Notes under the pieces: model-generated
The model's database searches: none
Told to the model about the DNA's origin: nothing
Seen by the model: the letters and a program-made list of their open reading frames with translations, nothing else
Position numbers and translations under genes: made by a program
Shown: positions 50,566 through 64,000 of the stretch, piece after piece
How the letters are laid out: every line of letters starts with the position of its first letter
How positions within the stretch are numbered: position 1 is the stretch's first letter
Assembly (NCBI GenBank): GCA_963680875.1
Contig: OY804579.1
Coordinates: forward strand, 25,777,804 to 25,841,803
Direction: 5' to 3'
DNA from: Bathymodiolus brooksi
Lineage: Eukaryota > Mollusca > Bivalvia > Mytilida > Modiolidae
DNA: 64,000 nt

Positions 50566-51072
50566 TACATGTAGGTTAGGGTTGTTAAATGTAGGTTAGG
50601 GTTGTTACATGTAGATTAGGGTTGTTTGTAGGTTAGGGTTGTTACATGTAGGTTAGGGTTGTTACATGTAGGTTAATAGGGTTGCTTGTAGGTTAGGGTT
50701 GTTACATGTAGGTTAGGGTTGTTATATGTAGGTTAGGGTTGTTACATGTAGATTAGGGTTGTTTGTAGGTTAGGGTTGTTACATGTAGGTTATGGTTGTT
50801 ACATGTAGGTTAGGGTTGTTACATGTAGGTTAGGGTTGTTACATGTAGGTTAGGGTTGTTACATGTAGGTTAGGGTTGTTACATGTAGGTTAGGGTTGTT
50901 ACATGTAGGTTATGGTTGTTACATGTAGATTAGGGTTGTTTGTAGGTTAGGGTTGTTACATGTAGGTTAGGGTTGTTACATGTAGGTTAGGGTTGTTACA
51001 TGTAGATTAGGGTTGTTTGTAGGTTAGGGTTGTTACATGTAGGTTAGGGTTGTTTGTAGGTTAGGATTGTTT
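50566..51072. repeat. 20-bp array with TTAGGG-containing unit, about 25 units
   Basis: The unit 'acatgtaggttagggttgtt' is repeated, with a shorter 'tgtaggttagggttgtt' variant every few copies. TTAGGG occurs once per unit and not in direct succession, so it is not a telomere. Confidence 0.93.
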
Positions 51073-51190
51073 CACTCATCGTAGTGTATCAGTTATGCTC
51101 ATTATTGAAAGCACTACTGCGACTCAGAAATGGAAAAAATCGATAATGGCGCTAATCATTTACTATAATTTGCAGGGCCGGCCTTATGAG

Positions 51191-51495
51191 GTGCGGGTCC
51201 AATTGTTCTCTACAACACCTGGAGGTGCGGGTCCAATTGTTCTCTACAACACCTGGAGGTGCGGGTCCAATTGTTCTCTACAACACCTGGAGGTGCGGGT
51301 CCAATTGTTCTCTGCAACACCTGGAGGTGCGGGTTCAATTGTTCTCTACATCACATGGAGGTGCGGGTCCAATTGTTCTCTACAACACCTGGAGGTGCGG
51401 GTCCAATTGTTCTCTACAACACCTGGAGGTGCGGGTCCAATTGTTCTCTACAACACCTGGAGGTGCGGGTCCAATTTTTCTCTACAACACATGGA
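51191..51495. repeat. 34-bp array, about 9 units, GC-richer than its surroundings
   Basis: The unit 'gtgcgggtccaattgttctc' then 'tacaacacctggag' has a 34-bp period (51191 to 51225). All three plus-strand frames stay open because each unit shifts frame by one, producing several overlapping open frames that are artefacts. Confidence 0.93.
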
Positions 51496-52552
51496 GTGTG
51501 TTGCTGTGTGTACTTGAACAGCCGAGAGTAGATAACTCTAGCGAGGGTCTTATTTGGGAGCAATTGGCTTAATTTGTGTCTAAAGTGTAAATTTGGATTG
51601 TCATGTTCATTTACATCCATGTCCTTTCTTACTAATATTAAGTTGAACTGATTCGTAATTTGCAATACGGGAAAAATGAATATTACTTTTAAAGATAGTT
51701 TAGTTTTGTGGAAGAGTTAAATCTGTGATGGCCAATAAGTCCACCAATATCAAAAAGCTAACAATCGTGTCTCACCTCAAATCACTGAAAACAAAAAGAG
51801 ACCACATCACTGATATATGTCAATGAAGATGAAAGTCCTGGTTAGGGACAGTAATAACAAATTTTCGAGGTTGAATTGGTTGATTTCAACTCTCCTAAAT
51901 ATGGAGAGTAAAATAACAGTTTCGTGAATACTCGTAGTTAACCAACTAAAAGACAAGAAGGTAGAATTTGTCATGTAAAGACCATTCCAAATTCTTATTG
52001 ATACATCAAAAAATTGGGACTGGGAAATACATTTTTAAACATATCTCTTGCATGTAGAAAATTGTACCAATATACAAAATCTGTATAGCTGCAATAAAAT
52101 TTAGTGAAAATTTTCAAGGACTTATGAAAATAGTATCCTTGATGTAAATTGTTTCAGCTATCACGATGAAATGGTCATGAAAATCTGAAATACAGTATTA
52201 CAAATCTAAGCAACCGAGAAATGTAAGAAACACATGATGGTACCAAAGCAATTGCGAAATTAAAACTAGAGGCTTACATGAATCACTCACATGGTAGTTA
52301 TGCACTGGTGTATTCAAGCAATCGTGAAGTGTTTGTTTGTTTGTTTGTTTTTGTTTTGTTTTGTTGTTGTTGTAAACAATGTCCTGTGTGCCCAGATCCA
52401 CACACACAAATAAGAATTACTATCCAAGTTAAAAGCATTTCCATATAGGAGACACAAAAAACTGATTATACTAATTAAGCAGTGATGTCTTTGTATAAAG
52501 AGTGTATTTATTCCACTGGCTGACATTATTTCTGTTATCATAACACATAATT
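51496..52552. other. gene-free intergenic stretch
   Basis: No coding signal or repeat unit, apart from a 'gtttgtttgtttgtttttgt' microsatellite at 52330-52372. Confidence 0.4.
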
Positions 52553-53505
52553 TCAATGAAAGCAGTGATCTATTTACAATATAAAGAGCAGTGATTCTTT
52601 TACAATATAAAGAGCAGTGATTCCTTTACAATATAAAGAGCAGTGATATATTTACAATATAAAGAGCAGTACATTTATGTAATATATTTACAATATATAG
52701 AGCAGTGATTCCTTTACAATATATAGAGCAGTGATACCTTTACAATAAATAGAGCAGTGATTCTTTTACAATAGAGCAGCGATTCCTTTACAATATATAG
52801 AGCAGTGATTCTTTTACAATATAAAGAGCAGTGATTCTTTTACAATATAAAGAACAGTGATTCCTTTACAATATAAAGAGAAGTGATATATTTACAATAT
52901 AAAGAGCAGTGATTCTTTTACAATATAAAGAGCAGTGATTCCTTTACAATATAAAGAGCAGTGATTCCTTTACAATATATAGAGCAGTGATTCTTTTACA
53001 ATATATAGAGCAGTTATTCTTTTACAATATATAGAGGAGTGATTCTTTTACAATATATAGGGCAGTGATTCTTTTACAATATATAGAGCAGTGATTCCTT
53101 TACAATATATAGGGCAGTGATTCCTTTATAATATATAGAGCAGTGATTCTTTTACAATATAAAGAGCAGTGATTCCTTTACAATATATAGAGCAGTGATT
53201 CCTTTGCAATATATAGAGCAGTGATTCCTTTACAATATATAGAGCAGTGATTCCTTTACAATATATAGAGCAGTGATTCCTTTACAATATATACAGCAGT
53301 GATTCTTTTACAATATAAAGAGCAGTGATTCCTTTACAATATATAGAGCAGTGATTCCTTTACAATATATAGAGCAGTGATTCCTTTACAATATATAGAG
53401 CAGTGATTCCTTTACAATATATAGAGCAGTGATTCCTTTACAATATATAGAGCAGTGATTCCTTTATAATATATAGAGCAGTGATTCCTTTACAATATTA
53501 GAGGT
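52553..53505. repeat. 26-bp array, about 36 units
   Basis: The unit 'cctttacaatatatagagca' then 'gtgatt' comes with 'aaagag' and 'atagag' variants; low divergence in the distal half. Confidence 0.94.
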
Positions 53506-53739
53506 ACTGTTACCACAGTAGTTCTGCTGGATTGTTTTAGTGAACTTAGACATATGTCTCCCTACACTTGTCACCAGGGTTCTGCCAGTGACAAAAATAA
53601 CTTATCTGATCTTCAAATGTCAGATCCATTCACCTGTCACATAGCATGAGGCTAGTACAAACACAAAAAAAGTTTAATTGTTCTCCAGAGAACCTATTAC
53701 GGATAAAATAAATTGAAATTGTGGTGAAGGTCACAAAAA

Positions 53740-54540
53740 CAGGAGAAGAGGACAAAATGCTGAAAACAAAAGGTTTTCCATTAATTTTGAGCATTTTACC
53801 CTTCTTGAACCCCAAAATATTATCTGCACCTCCCTTTGAGACACCCTCTCAAAAATTAACATATCAGACCTCCTTTCTAAAAACAATATGGGTATCGATT
53901 TCCCTTGTATTTCATTTTTCAGAATAGCTGAAAACAAAAGCATTTCATTAATTTTGAGCATTTTTATCCTTCTTTCACCCCAAAATATTATCCGAACACC
54001 GCTTTGAGATCCTCTTTCGAAAACAAAAAAACTTTTTCAGATATTACTGGAAATAAAACATTTAATTCTTGTTCAGTATGTATACCCTTTTGAATCCCAT
54101 AGTGTAATCTGGAACCCTATTTATAAAACAAAATTGGGCAGGGTTTCCCCTCATATTCTAGCTTTTACATAATGCTGAAAACAAAAAGTATTTCATTCAT
54201 TTTAAGCATTTTTACCCTTCTTTGACCCCATAATATTAACTGGACGCCCCTTTGAAATCCCCTTTCAAAAGACAATTTGTACAAAGGTTCATTTATATTC
54301 CACTATTTCAGAATAGCTGAAAACATAAAGCATTTCATTCATTATGAGAATTTGTACCTCGTTTGAACCCCAAGAAAACATCTGGACTCTCCTTTGAGAC
54401 GCACTTTAAAAAAGATAATAATAATAAAATAATAATTATGAAATGAAAAAAAATTGCGCAGGGGTTACCCTTATATATTAGCTTTTATATACGGTTGAAA
54501 ACAAATTGCATATCATTAATTTTGTGCATTTAGACTCCCT
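53740..54540. repeat. diverged repeat of about 130-190 bp, about five copies
   Basis: 'gctgaaaacaaaagcatttc' followed by 'attaattttgagcattttta' and 'ccccaaaatattatc' recurs near 53760, 53930, 54175, 54313 and 54495 with many changes and indels. Confidence 0.7.
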
Positions 54541-54834
54541 TTAAACAAATGGTAAGTTTTGCATTCATTACTGCAGCATTTCCACCTAGAGAATCATGAG
54601 AGCCTGAAGCACTAAACTGATGAGGTTTTACTGAAGTATTGCAGTGACTGAATGAGTGGGTAAGTGTTGCTTAGAGACAACTAAGCAACTTTTCAGCTAT
54701 ACAATAGCAATGTTGAGTTACATTTTGATGAGATAATGATGATGTCTACTACATACAAGACCAGTATACTTAGCTCTATCTCACTGAAACAAAAGTCCAC
54801 AGGTAGACATACCTTTGAATATGTCGCTCCACTC

Positions 54835-54950
54835 GGACACATAATCCAGATTCCCGCAGAGAAGCGACAAATACCAATTTTATAGTTTTTGGCTTGACCC
54901 GACCGGGGTTCGAATCTACAATCTACCGTACTCGATGTCATAACGAAGAA
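54835..54950 (+). mobile_element. tRNA-like SINE remnant
   Basis: 'gaccggggttcgaatctaca' at 54899 carries a good Pol III B-box (GGTTCGAATC) on the plus strand. No cloverleaf was convincing, so it is not called a tRNA gene. The flanks 54541-54834 show nothing else. Confidence 0.4.
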
Positions 54951-54956
54951 AGCAGT

Positions 54957-57900
54957 AATTTATTACTTACTACTGGAGCTAAAACATGACAATGGTCAAA
55001 ACAAAGAGAGTATTAATTTGTAACTTACTACTGGAGTTAAAACATGTCAATGGCCACAATGAAGAGAGTAGTTATTTATTACTTACTACTGGAGCTAAAT
55101 CATGACAATGGCCACAATGAAGAGAGTAGTTATTTATTACTTACTACTGGAGCTAAAACATGACAATGGCCACAATGAAGAGAGTAGTAATTTATCACTT
55201 ACTACTGGAGCTAAAACATGACAATGGCCACAATAAAGAGAGTATTAATTTATTACTTACTACTGGAGTTAAATCATGACAATGGCCACAATGAAGAGAG
55301 TAGTAATTTATTACTTGCTACTGGAGCTAAAACATGACAATGGTCAGAATAAAGAGAGTAGTAATTTATCACTTACTACTGGAGCTAAAACATGACAATG
55401 GCCACAATGAAGAGAGTAGTAATTTGTTACTAACTACTGGAGTTAAAGCATGACAATGGCCACAATGATGAGAGTAGTAATTTATTACTTACCACTGGAG
55501 CTAAATCATGACAATGGCCACAATGAAGAGAGTAGTAATTTATCACTTACTACTTGAGCTAAAACATGACAATGGCAACAATGAGGAGAGTAGTAATTTA
55601 TTACTTACTACTGGAGCTAATTCATGACAATGGCTGCAATGAAGAGAGTAGTAATTTATCACTTACTACTGGAGCTAAATCATGACAATGGCCACAATGA
55701 AGAGAGTAGTAATTTATCACGTACTACTTGAGCTAAAACATGACAATGGCAACAATAAAGAGAGTAGTAATTTATTACTTACTACTGGAGCTAAAACATG
55801 GCAATGGCCACAATGAAGAGAGTAGTAATTTATCACTTACTACTGGAGCTAAATCATGACAATGGCCACAATGGAGAGAGTAGTAATTTATTACTTACTA
55901 CTGGAGCTAAATCATGAAAATGGCCACAATGAAGAGAGTAGTCATTTATTACTTACTACTGGAGCTAAAACATGACAATGGCCACAATGAAGAGAGTAGT
56001 AATTTATTACTTACTACTGGAGCTAAAACATGACAATGGCCACAATGAGGAGAGTAGTAATTTATTACTTACTACTGGAGCTAAAACATGGCAATGGCAA
56101 CAATAAAGAGAGTAGTAATGTATTACTTACTACTTGAGCTAAATCATGACAATGGCCACAATGAAGGGAGTAGTAATTTATTACTTACTACTTGAGCTAA
56201 ATCATGACAATGGCAACAATAAAGAGAGTAGTAATTTATTACTTACTACTGGAGCTAAATCATGACAATGACCACAATAAAGAGAGTAGTAATTTATTAC
56301 TTACTACTGGAGCTAAATCATGACAATGGCCACAATAAAGAGAGTAGTAATTTATTACTTACTACTGGAGCTAAAACATGACAATGGCAACAATGAGGAG
56401 AGTAGTAATTTATTACTTACTACTGGAGCTAAAACATGACAATGGCCACAATGAAGAGAGTAGTTATTTATTACTTACTACTGGAGCTAAAGCATGACAA
56501 TGGCCACAATGATGAGAGTAGTAATTTATTACTTACCACTGGAGCTAAATCATGACAATGGCCACAATGAAGAGAGTATTAATTTATCACTTACTACTGG
56601 GGCTAAATCATGAAAATGGCCACAATGAAGAGAGTAGTAATTTATTACTTACTACTGGAGCTAAATCATGACAATGGCCACAATGAAGAGAGTAGTAATT
56701 TATTACTTACTACTTGAGCTAAATCATGACAATGGCAACAATAAAGAGAGTAGTAATGTATTACTTGCTACTGGAGCTAAATCATGACAATGGCAGCAAT
56801 GAAGAGAGTAGTAATTTATCACGTACTACTGGGGCTAAATCATGACAATGGCCGCAATGAAGAGAGTAGTAATTTATTACTTGCTACTGGAGCTAAATCA
56901 TGACAATGGTCACAATAAAGAGAGTAGTAATTTATCACTTACTACTGGAGTTAAAACATGGCAATGGCCACAATGAGGAGAGTAGTAATTTATTACTTAC
57001 TACTGGAGCTAAATCATGACGATTGCCGCAATAAAGAGAGTAGTAATTTATTACTTGCTACTGGAGCTAAAAAATGACAATGGTCACAATAAAGAGAATA
57101 GTAATTTATCACTTACTACTGGAGCTAAAACATGACAATGGCCACAATGAGGAGAGTAGTAATTTATTACTTACTACTGGAGCTAAAATATGGCAATGGC
57201 CACAATGAAGAGAGTAGTAATTTATTACACTACTACTGGAGATAAATCATGAAAATGGCCAGAATGTAGAGAGTAGTAATTTATTACTTACTACTGGAGC
57301 TAAATCATGACAATGGCCACAATGAAGAGAGTAGTAATTTATCACTTACTACTTGAGCTAAAACATGACAATGGCAACAATGAAGAGAATAGTTATTTAT
57401 TACTTACTACTGGAGCTAAAACATGGCAATGGCCACAATGAAGAGAGTAATAATTTATTACTAACTACTGAGGCTAAATCATGACAATGGCAAAACTAAA
57501 GAGAGTAGTAATTTATTACTTACTACTGGAGCTAAAACATGACAATGGCCACAATGAGGAGAGTAGTAATTTATTACTTACTACTGGAGCTAAATCATGA
57601 CAATGGCAACAATAAAGAGAGTAGTAATTTATTACTTACTACTGGAGCTAAAACATGACAATGGCCACAATGAGGAGAGTAGTAATTTATTACTTGCTAC
57701 TGGAGCTAAAACATTACAATGGTCACAATAAAGAGAGTAGTAATTTATCACTTACTACTGGAGCTAAAACATGACAATGGCCACAATGAGGAGAGTAGTA
57801 ATTTATTACTTACTACTGGAGCTAAAACATGACAATGGCCACAATGAAGAGAGTAGTAATTTATTACTTACTACTGGAGCTAAATCATGGCAATGGCAAC

Positions 57901-60900
57901 AATAAAGAGAGTAGTAATTTATTACTTACTACTGGAGCGAAATCATAACAATGGCCACAATGGAGAGAGTAGTAATTTATTACTTACTACTGGAGCTAAA
58001 TCATGGCAATGGCAACAATAAAGAGAGTAGTAATTTATTACTTACTACTGGAGCTAAATCATGGCAATGGCAACAATAAAGAGAGTAGTAATTTATTACT
58101 TACTACTGGAGCGAAATCATAACAATGGCCACAATGGAGAGAGTAGTAATTTATTACTTACTACTGGAGCTAAATCATGACAATGACCACAGTGAGGAGA
58201 GTAGTAATTTATTACTTACTACTGGAGCTAAAACATGACAATGGCCACAATGAAGAGAGTAGTAATTTATTACTTACTACTGGAGCTAAATCATGGCAAT
58301 GGCAACAATAAAGAGAGTAGTAATTTATTACTTACTACTGGAGCGAAATCATAACAATGGCCACAATGGAGAGAGTAGTAATTTATTACTTACTACTGGA
58401 GCTAAATCATGACAATGACCACAGTGAGGAGAGTAGTAATTTATTACTTACTACTGGAGCTAAAACATGACAATGGCCACAATGAAGAGAGTAGTAATGT
58501 ATTACTTGCTACTGGAGCTAAATCATGACAATGGCCACAATGAAGAGAGTAGTAATGTATTACTTACTACTGGAGCTAAAACATGACAATGGCCACAATG
58601 AAGAGAGTAGTAATGTATTACTTGCTACTGGAGCTAAATCATGACAATGGCAACAATAAAGAGAGTAGTAATTTATTACTTACTACTGGGGCTAAATCAT
58701 GACAATGGCAAAAATAAAGAGAGTAGTAATTTATTACTTACTACTGGAGCTAAATCATGACAATGGCAGCAATGAAGAGAGTAGTAATTTATCACGTACT
58801 ACTGGGGCTAAATCATGACAATGGCCGCAATGAAGAGAGTAGTAATTTATTACTTGCTACTGGAGCTAAATCATGACAATGGTCACAATAAAGAGAGTAG
58901 TAATTTATCACTTACTACTGGAGTTAAAACATGGCAATGGCCTCAATGAGGAGAGTAGTAATTTATTACTTACTACTGGAGCTAAATCATGACAATTGCC
59001 GCAATAAAGAGAGTAGTAATTTATTACTTGCTACTGGAGTTAAAAAATGACAATGGTCACAATAAAGAGAATAGTAATTTATCACTTACTACTGGAGCTA
59101 AAACATGACAATGGCCACAATGAGGAGAGTAGTAATTTATTACTTACTACTGGAGCTAAAATATGGCAATGGCCACAATGAAGAGAGTAGTAATTTATTA
59201 CTTACTACTGGAGCTAAAACATGACAATGGCCACAATGATGAGAGTAGTAATTTATTACACTACTACTAGAGCTAAATCATGACAATGGCCACAATAAAG
59301 AGAGTAGTAATTTATTACTTACTACTGGAGCTAAATCATGACAATGGCCACAATGAAGAGAGTAGTAATTTATTACTTACTACTGGAGCTAAATCATGAC
59401 AATGGCCACAATGAAGAGAGTAGTAATTTATCACTTACTACTTGAGCTAAAACATGACAATGGCAACAATGAAGAGAATAGTAATTTATTACTTACTACT
59501 GGAGCTAAAACATGGCAATGGCCACAAGGAAGAGAGTAATAATTTATTACTAACTACTGAGGCTAAATCATGACAATGGCAAAACTAAAGAGAGTAGTAA
59601 TTTATTACTTACTACTGGAGCTAAATCATGACAATGGCAACAATAAAGAGAGTAGTAATTTATTACTTACTACTGGAGCTAAATCATGACAATGGCCACA
59701 ATGAAGAGAGTAGTAATTTATCACTTACTACTTGAGCTAAAACATGACAATGGCAACAATGAAGAGAATAGTAATTTATTACTTACTACTGGAGCTAAAA
59801 CATGGCAATGGCCACAAGGAAGAGAGTAATAATTTATTACTAACTACTGAGGCTAAATCATGACAATGGCAAAACTAAAGAGAGTAGTAATGTATTACTT
59901 ACTACTGGAGCTAAATCATGACAATGGCAACAATAAAGAGAGTAGTAATTTATTACTTACTACTGGAGCTAAATCATGACAATGGCCACAATGAAGAGAG
60001 TAGTAATTTATTACTTGCTACTGGAGCTAAAACATGACAATGGTCACAATAAAGAGAGTAGTAATTTATCACTTACTACTGGAGCTAAATCATGACAATG
60101 GCAACAATGAGGAGAATAGTAATTTATTACTTACTACTGGAGCTAAAACATGACAATGGCCACAATGAAGAGAGTAGTAATTTATTACTTACCACTGGAG
60201 CGAAATCATAACAATGGCCACAATGGAGAGAGTAGTAATTTATTACTTACTACTGGAGCTAAATCATGACAATGGCCACAGTGAGGAGAGTAGTAATTTA
60301 TTACTTACTACTGGAGCTAAAACATGACAATGGCCACAATGAAGAGAGTAGTAATGTATTACTTGCTACTGGAGCTAAATCATGACAATGGCCACAATGA
60401 AGAGAGTAGTAATTTATTACTTACTACTGGAGCTAAATCATGACAATGGCAACAATAAAGATAGTAGTAATTTATTACTTACTACTGGAGCTAAAACATG
60501 ACAATGGCCACAATAAAGATAGTAGTAATTTATTACTTACTACTGGAGCTAAATCATGACAATGGCCACAATGAGGAGAATAGTAATTTATTACTTACTA
60601 CTGGAGCTAAATCATGACAATGGCCACAATGAGGAGAATAGTAATTTATTACTTACTACTGGAGCTAAATCATGACAATGGCCACAATAAAAAGAGTAGT
60701 AATTTATTACTTACTACTGGAGCTAAATCATGACAATGGCCACAATAAAGATAGTAGTAATTTATTACTTACTACTGGAGCTAAATCATGACAATGGCAA
60801 CAATAAAGATAGTAGTAATTTATTACTTACTACTGGAGCTAAATCATGACAATGGCCACAATGAGGAGAATAGTAATTTATTACTTACTACTGGAGCTAA

Positions 60901-63835
60901 ATCATGACAATGGCCACAATAAAAAGAGTAGTAATTTATTACTTACTACTGGAGCTAAATCATGACAATGGCCACAATAAAGATAGTAGTAATTTATTAC
61001 TTACTACTGGAGCTAAATCATGACAATGGCCACAATAAAGAGAGTAGTAATTTATTACTTACTACTGGAGCTAAATCATGACAATGGCCACAATGAAGAG
61101 AGTTGTAATTTATTACTTACTACTGGAGCTAAATCATGACAATGGCCACAATGAGGAGAGTAGAAATTTATTACTTACTACTGGGGCTAAATCATGAAAA
61201 TGGCCACAATAAAGAGAGTAGTAATTTATTACTTACTACTGGAGCTAAATCATGACAATGGCCACAATGAAGAGAGTAGTAATTTATTACTTACTACTGG
61301 AGCTAAATCATGACAATGGCCACAATGAGGAGAGTAGAAATTTATTACTTACTACTGGGGCTAAATCATGAAAATGGCCACAATAAAGAGAGTAGTAATT
61401 TATTACTTACTACTGGAGCTAAATCATGACAATGGCCACAATGAAGAGAGTAGTAATTTATTACTTACTACTGGAGTTAAGTCATGACAATGGCCACAAT
61501 GAGGAGAATAGTAATTTATTACTTACTACTGGAGCTAAATCATGACAATGGCAACAATGAGGAGAATAGTAATTTATTACTTACTACTGGAGCTAAATTA
61601 TGACAATGGCAACAATAAAGAGAGTAGTAATGTATTACTTACTACTGGAGCTAAATCATGACAATGGCCACAATGAGGAGAATAGTAATTTATTACTTAC
61701 TACTGGAGCTAAATCATGACAATGGCCACAATGAAGAGAGTAGTAATTTATTACTTACTACTGGAGCTTAAACATGACAATTGCCACAATGAGGAGAATA
61801 GTAATTTATTACTTACTACTGGAGCTAAATCATGACAATGGCCACAATGAAGAGAGTAGTAATTTATTACTTACTACTGGAGCTAAATCATGACAATGGC
61901 AACAATAAGGAGAATAGTAATTTATTACTTACTACTGGAGCTAAATCATGACAATGGCCACAATGAGGAGAGTAGTAATTTATTACTTACTACTGGAGCT
62001 AAATCATGACAATGGCCACAATAAAGAGAGAGTAGTAATGTATTACTTACTACTGGAGCTAAATCATGACAATGGCCACAATGAGGAGAATAGTAATTTA
62101 TTACTTACTACTGGAGCTAAATCATGACAATGGCCACAATGAAGAGAGTAGTAATTTATTACTTACTACTGGAGCTAAAACATGACAATGGCCACAATGA
62201 GGAGAATAGTAATTTATTACTTACTACTGGAGCTAAAACATGACAATAGCCACAATAAAGAGAGTAGTAATTTATTACTTACTACTGGAGCTAAAACATG
62301 ACATTGGCCACAATGAAGAGAGTAGTAATGTATTACTTACTACTGGAGCTAAATCATGAGAATGGCAACAATGCGGAGAATAGTAATTTATTACTTACTA
62401 CTGGAGCTAAGTCATGACAATGGCCGCAATGAAGAGAGTAGTAATTTATTACTTACTACTGGAGCTAAATCATGACAATGGCCACAATGAGGAGAATAGT
62501 AATTTATTACTTACTACTGGAGCTAAATCATGACAATGGCCACAATGAGGAGAATAGTAATTTATTACTTACCACTGGATCTAAATCATGACAATGGCCA
62601 CAATGAAGAGAGTAGTAATTTATTACTTAGTATTGGAGCTAAAACATGACAATGGCCACAATGAGGAGAATAATAATTTATTACTTACTACTGGAGCTAA
62701 AACATGACATTGGCCACAATGAAGAGAGTAGTAATGTATTACTTACTACTGGAGCTAAATCATGACAATGACAACAATGAGGAGAATAGTAATTTATTAC
62801 TTACTACTGGAGCTAAGTCATGACAATGGCCACAATGAAGAGAGTAGTAATTTATTACTTACCACTGGAGCTAAATCATGACAATGGCCACAATGAGGAG
62901 AATAGTAATGTATTACTTATTACTGGAGGTAAATCATGACAATGGCCACAATGAGGAGAATAGTAATTTATTACTTACTACTGGAGCTAAATCATGACAA
63001 TGGCCACAATGAAGAGAGTAGTAATTTATTACTTACTACTGGAGCTAAAACATGACAATGGCCACAATAAAGAGAATAGTAATTTATTACTTACTACTGG
63101 AGCTAAATCATGGAAATGACCACAATAAAGAGAGTAGTAATTTATTACTTACTACTGGAGCTAAATCATGACAATGGCCACAATAAAGAGAGTAGTAATT
63201 TATGACTTACTACTGGAGCTAAAACATGACAATGGCAACAATAAAGAGAGTAGTAATTTATTATTTACTACTGGAGCTAAATCATGACAATGGCAACAAT
63301 GAGAGTAGTAATTTATTATTTACTACTGGAGCTAAAACATGACAATGGCAACAATAAAGAGAGTAGTAATTTATTATTTACTACTGGAGCTAAATCATGA
63401 CAAAGGCCACAATAAAGAGAGTAGTAATTTATTACTTACTACTGGAGCTAAATCATGACAATGGCAACAATGAGGAGAATAGTAATTTATTACTTACTAC
63501 TGGAGCTAAATCATGACAATGGCTACAATAAAGAGAGCAGTAATTTATTACTTACTACTTGAGCTAAAACATGACAATGGCAACAATAAAGAGAGTAGTA
63601 ATTTATTACTTACTACTGGAGCTAAATCATGACAATGGCTACAATAAAGAGAGTAGTAATTTATTACTTACTACTGGAGCTAAATCATGATAATGGCCAC
63701 AATAAAGAGAGTAGTAATTTATTACTTACTACTGGAGCTAAATCATGACAATGGCTACAATAAAGAGAGTAGTAATTTATTACTTACTACTGGAGCTAAA
63801 TCATGACAATGGCTACAATAAAGAGAGTAGTATTC
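54957..63835. repeat. 58-bp array, about 153 units (8.9 kb), 3' of the protease gene
   Basis: The unit 'gagagtagtaatttattact' - 'tactactggagctaaatcat' - 'gacaatggccacaatgaa' has a 58-bp period (for example 'catgac' at 60903 and 60961). Higher-order structure is clear: a marked unit ('cacaaggaagagagtaat') recurs after 290 bp (5 units), and a multi-unit block at 56791 recurs at 58764 (34 units). No exon was found in it. The last 165 bp of the window are unique sequence without features. Confidence 0.96.
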
Positions 63836-64000
63836 ATAACATAGTTAATAAAAGTATCATTTCAATAATGGTTGTTGGACAGGAATGTTTTTCTTGGTTC
63901 AAAACATCTACATGTGTACACATTTGAAAACATCTTTATCTTCACAATAAAGTCAATATGAGAATAACAAAATTAATTTATCATCGTTATTCACACATTT

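Noticed and set aside
50566..51072. Telomere end
   Set aside because: TTAGGG is embedded in a 20-bp unit and the sequence continues on both sides.
51095..51572. Three overlapping open frames of 90-140 codons
   Set aside because: A 34-bp repeat without stops keeps all frames open; the same peptide appears in each frame.
54899..54925. tRNA gene
   Set aside because: Only the B-box-like part is convincing; no cloverleaf or terminator, so it is treated as a SINE remnant.

Overview
This is animal nuclear DNA, AT-rich and mostly non-coding. It has GT-AG introns, tRNA-derived SINEs, fragments of Tc1/mariner, LINE and Penelope-like elements, and a great deal of minisatellite. Several dispersed repeats are of kinds common in marine molluscs: a SINE whose tail contains 'acgccactttcaacaatatt', elements with runs of 'ccgtccgtccgtc', and a 'ccaaaagggccatgtgag' repeat. 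A gastropod or other lophotrochozoan is the best guess; the species cannot be read from the window.

One conserved gene runs through the window on the + strand, 4899 to about 50500. Eight exons join with matching phase at every junction. They encode the second half of one SRCR domain, a complete group-A SRCR domain (six Cys, split over two exons), a basic linker, and a complete trypsin-like serine protease domain with its stop codon. The His, Asp and Ser of the triad and the Asp that sets trypsin specificity are all present. The architecture is neurotrypsin-like (SRCR plus trypsin). The 5' end (signal peptide and earlier domains) lies outside the window. About 1.46 kb of coding sequence is spread over 45 kb.

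The introns are largely tandem arrays, and several arrays are built from the gene's own exon edges. The 58-bp unit of intron B-C carries the last 31 nt of exon B plus its splice donor. The 34-bp unit of intron C-D carries the end of exon C plus its donor. The 58-bp unit starting in intron F-G carries the donor of exon F. The 27-bp unit upstream of exon G is an amplified form of that exon's splice acceptor and first codons. Intron G-H holds decayed copies of the 3' half of exon G, including its GDSGGP region. This repeated seeding of minisatellites at splice junctions of one gene is the most unusual feature of the window.

Other arrays have units of 49, 77, 37, 22, 58, 20, 34, 26 and 58 bp. The last is an 8.9-kb array that fills most of the 3' flank. 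Mobile-element material includes a 5.07-kb insertion with terminal inverted repeats and a target duplication inside the exon-B array, carrying two phase-matched minus-strand exons of unknown function. There are also two Penelope-like reverse transcriptase fragments, a dead Tc1-like transposase, a LINE fragment, SINEs and MITE-like elements. In intron F-G lie a broken multi-exon gene of unknown, probably transposon, origin (38.2-42.2 kb, +) and a minus-strand terminal exon resembling the P2X7 C-terminal (ballast) domain.
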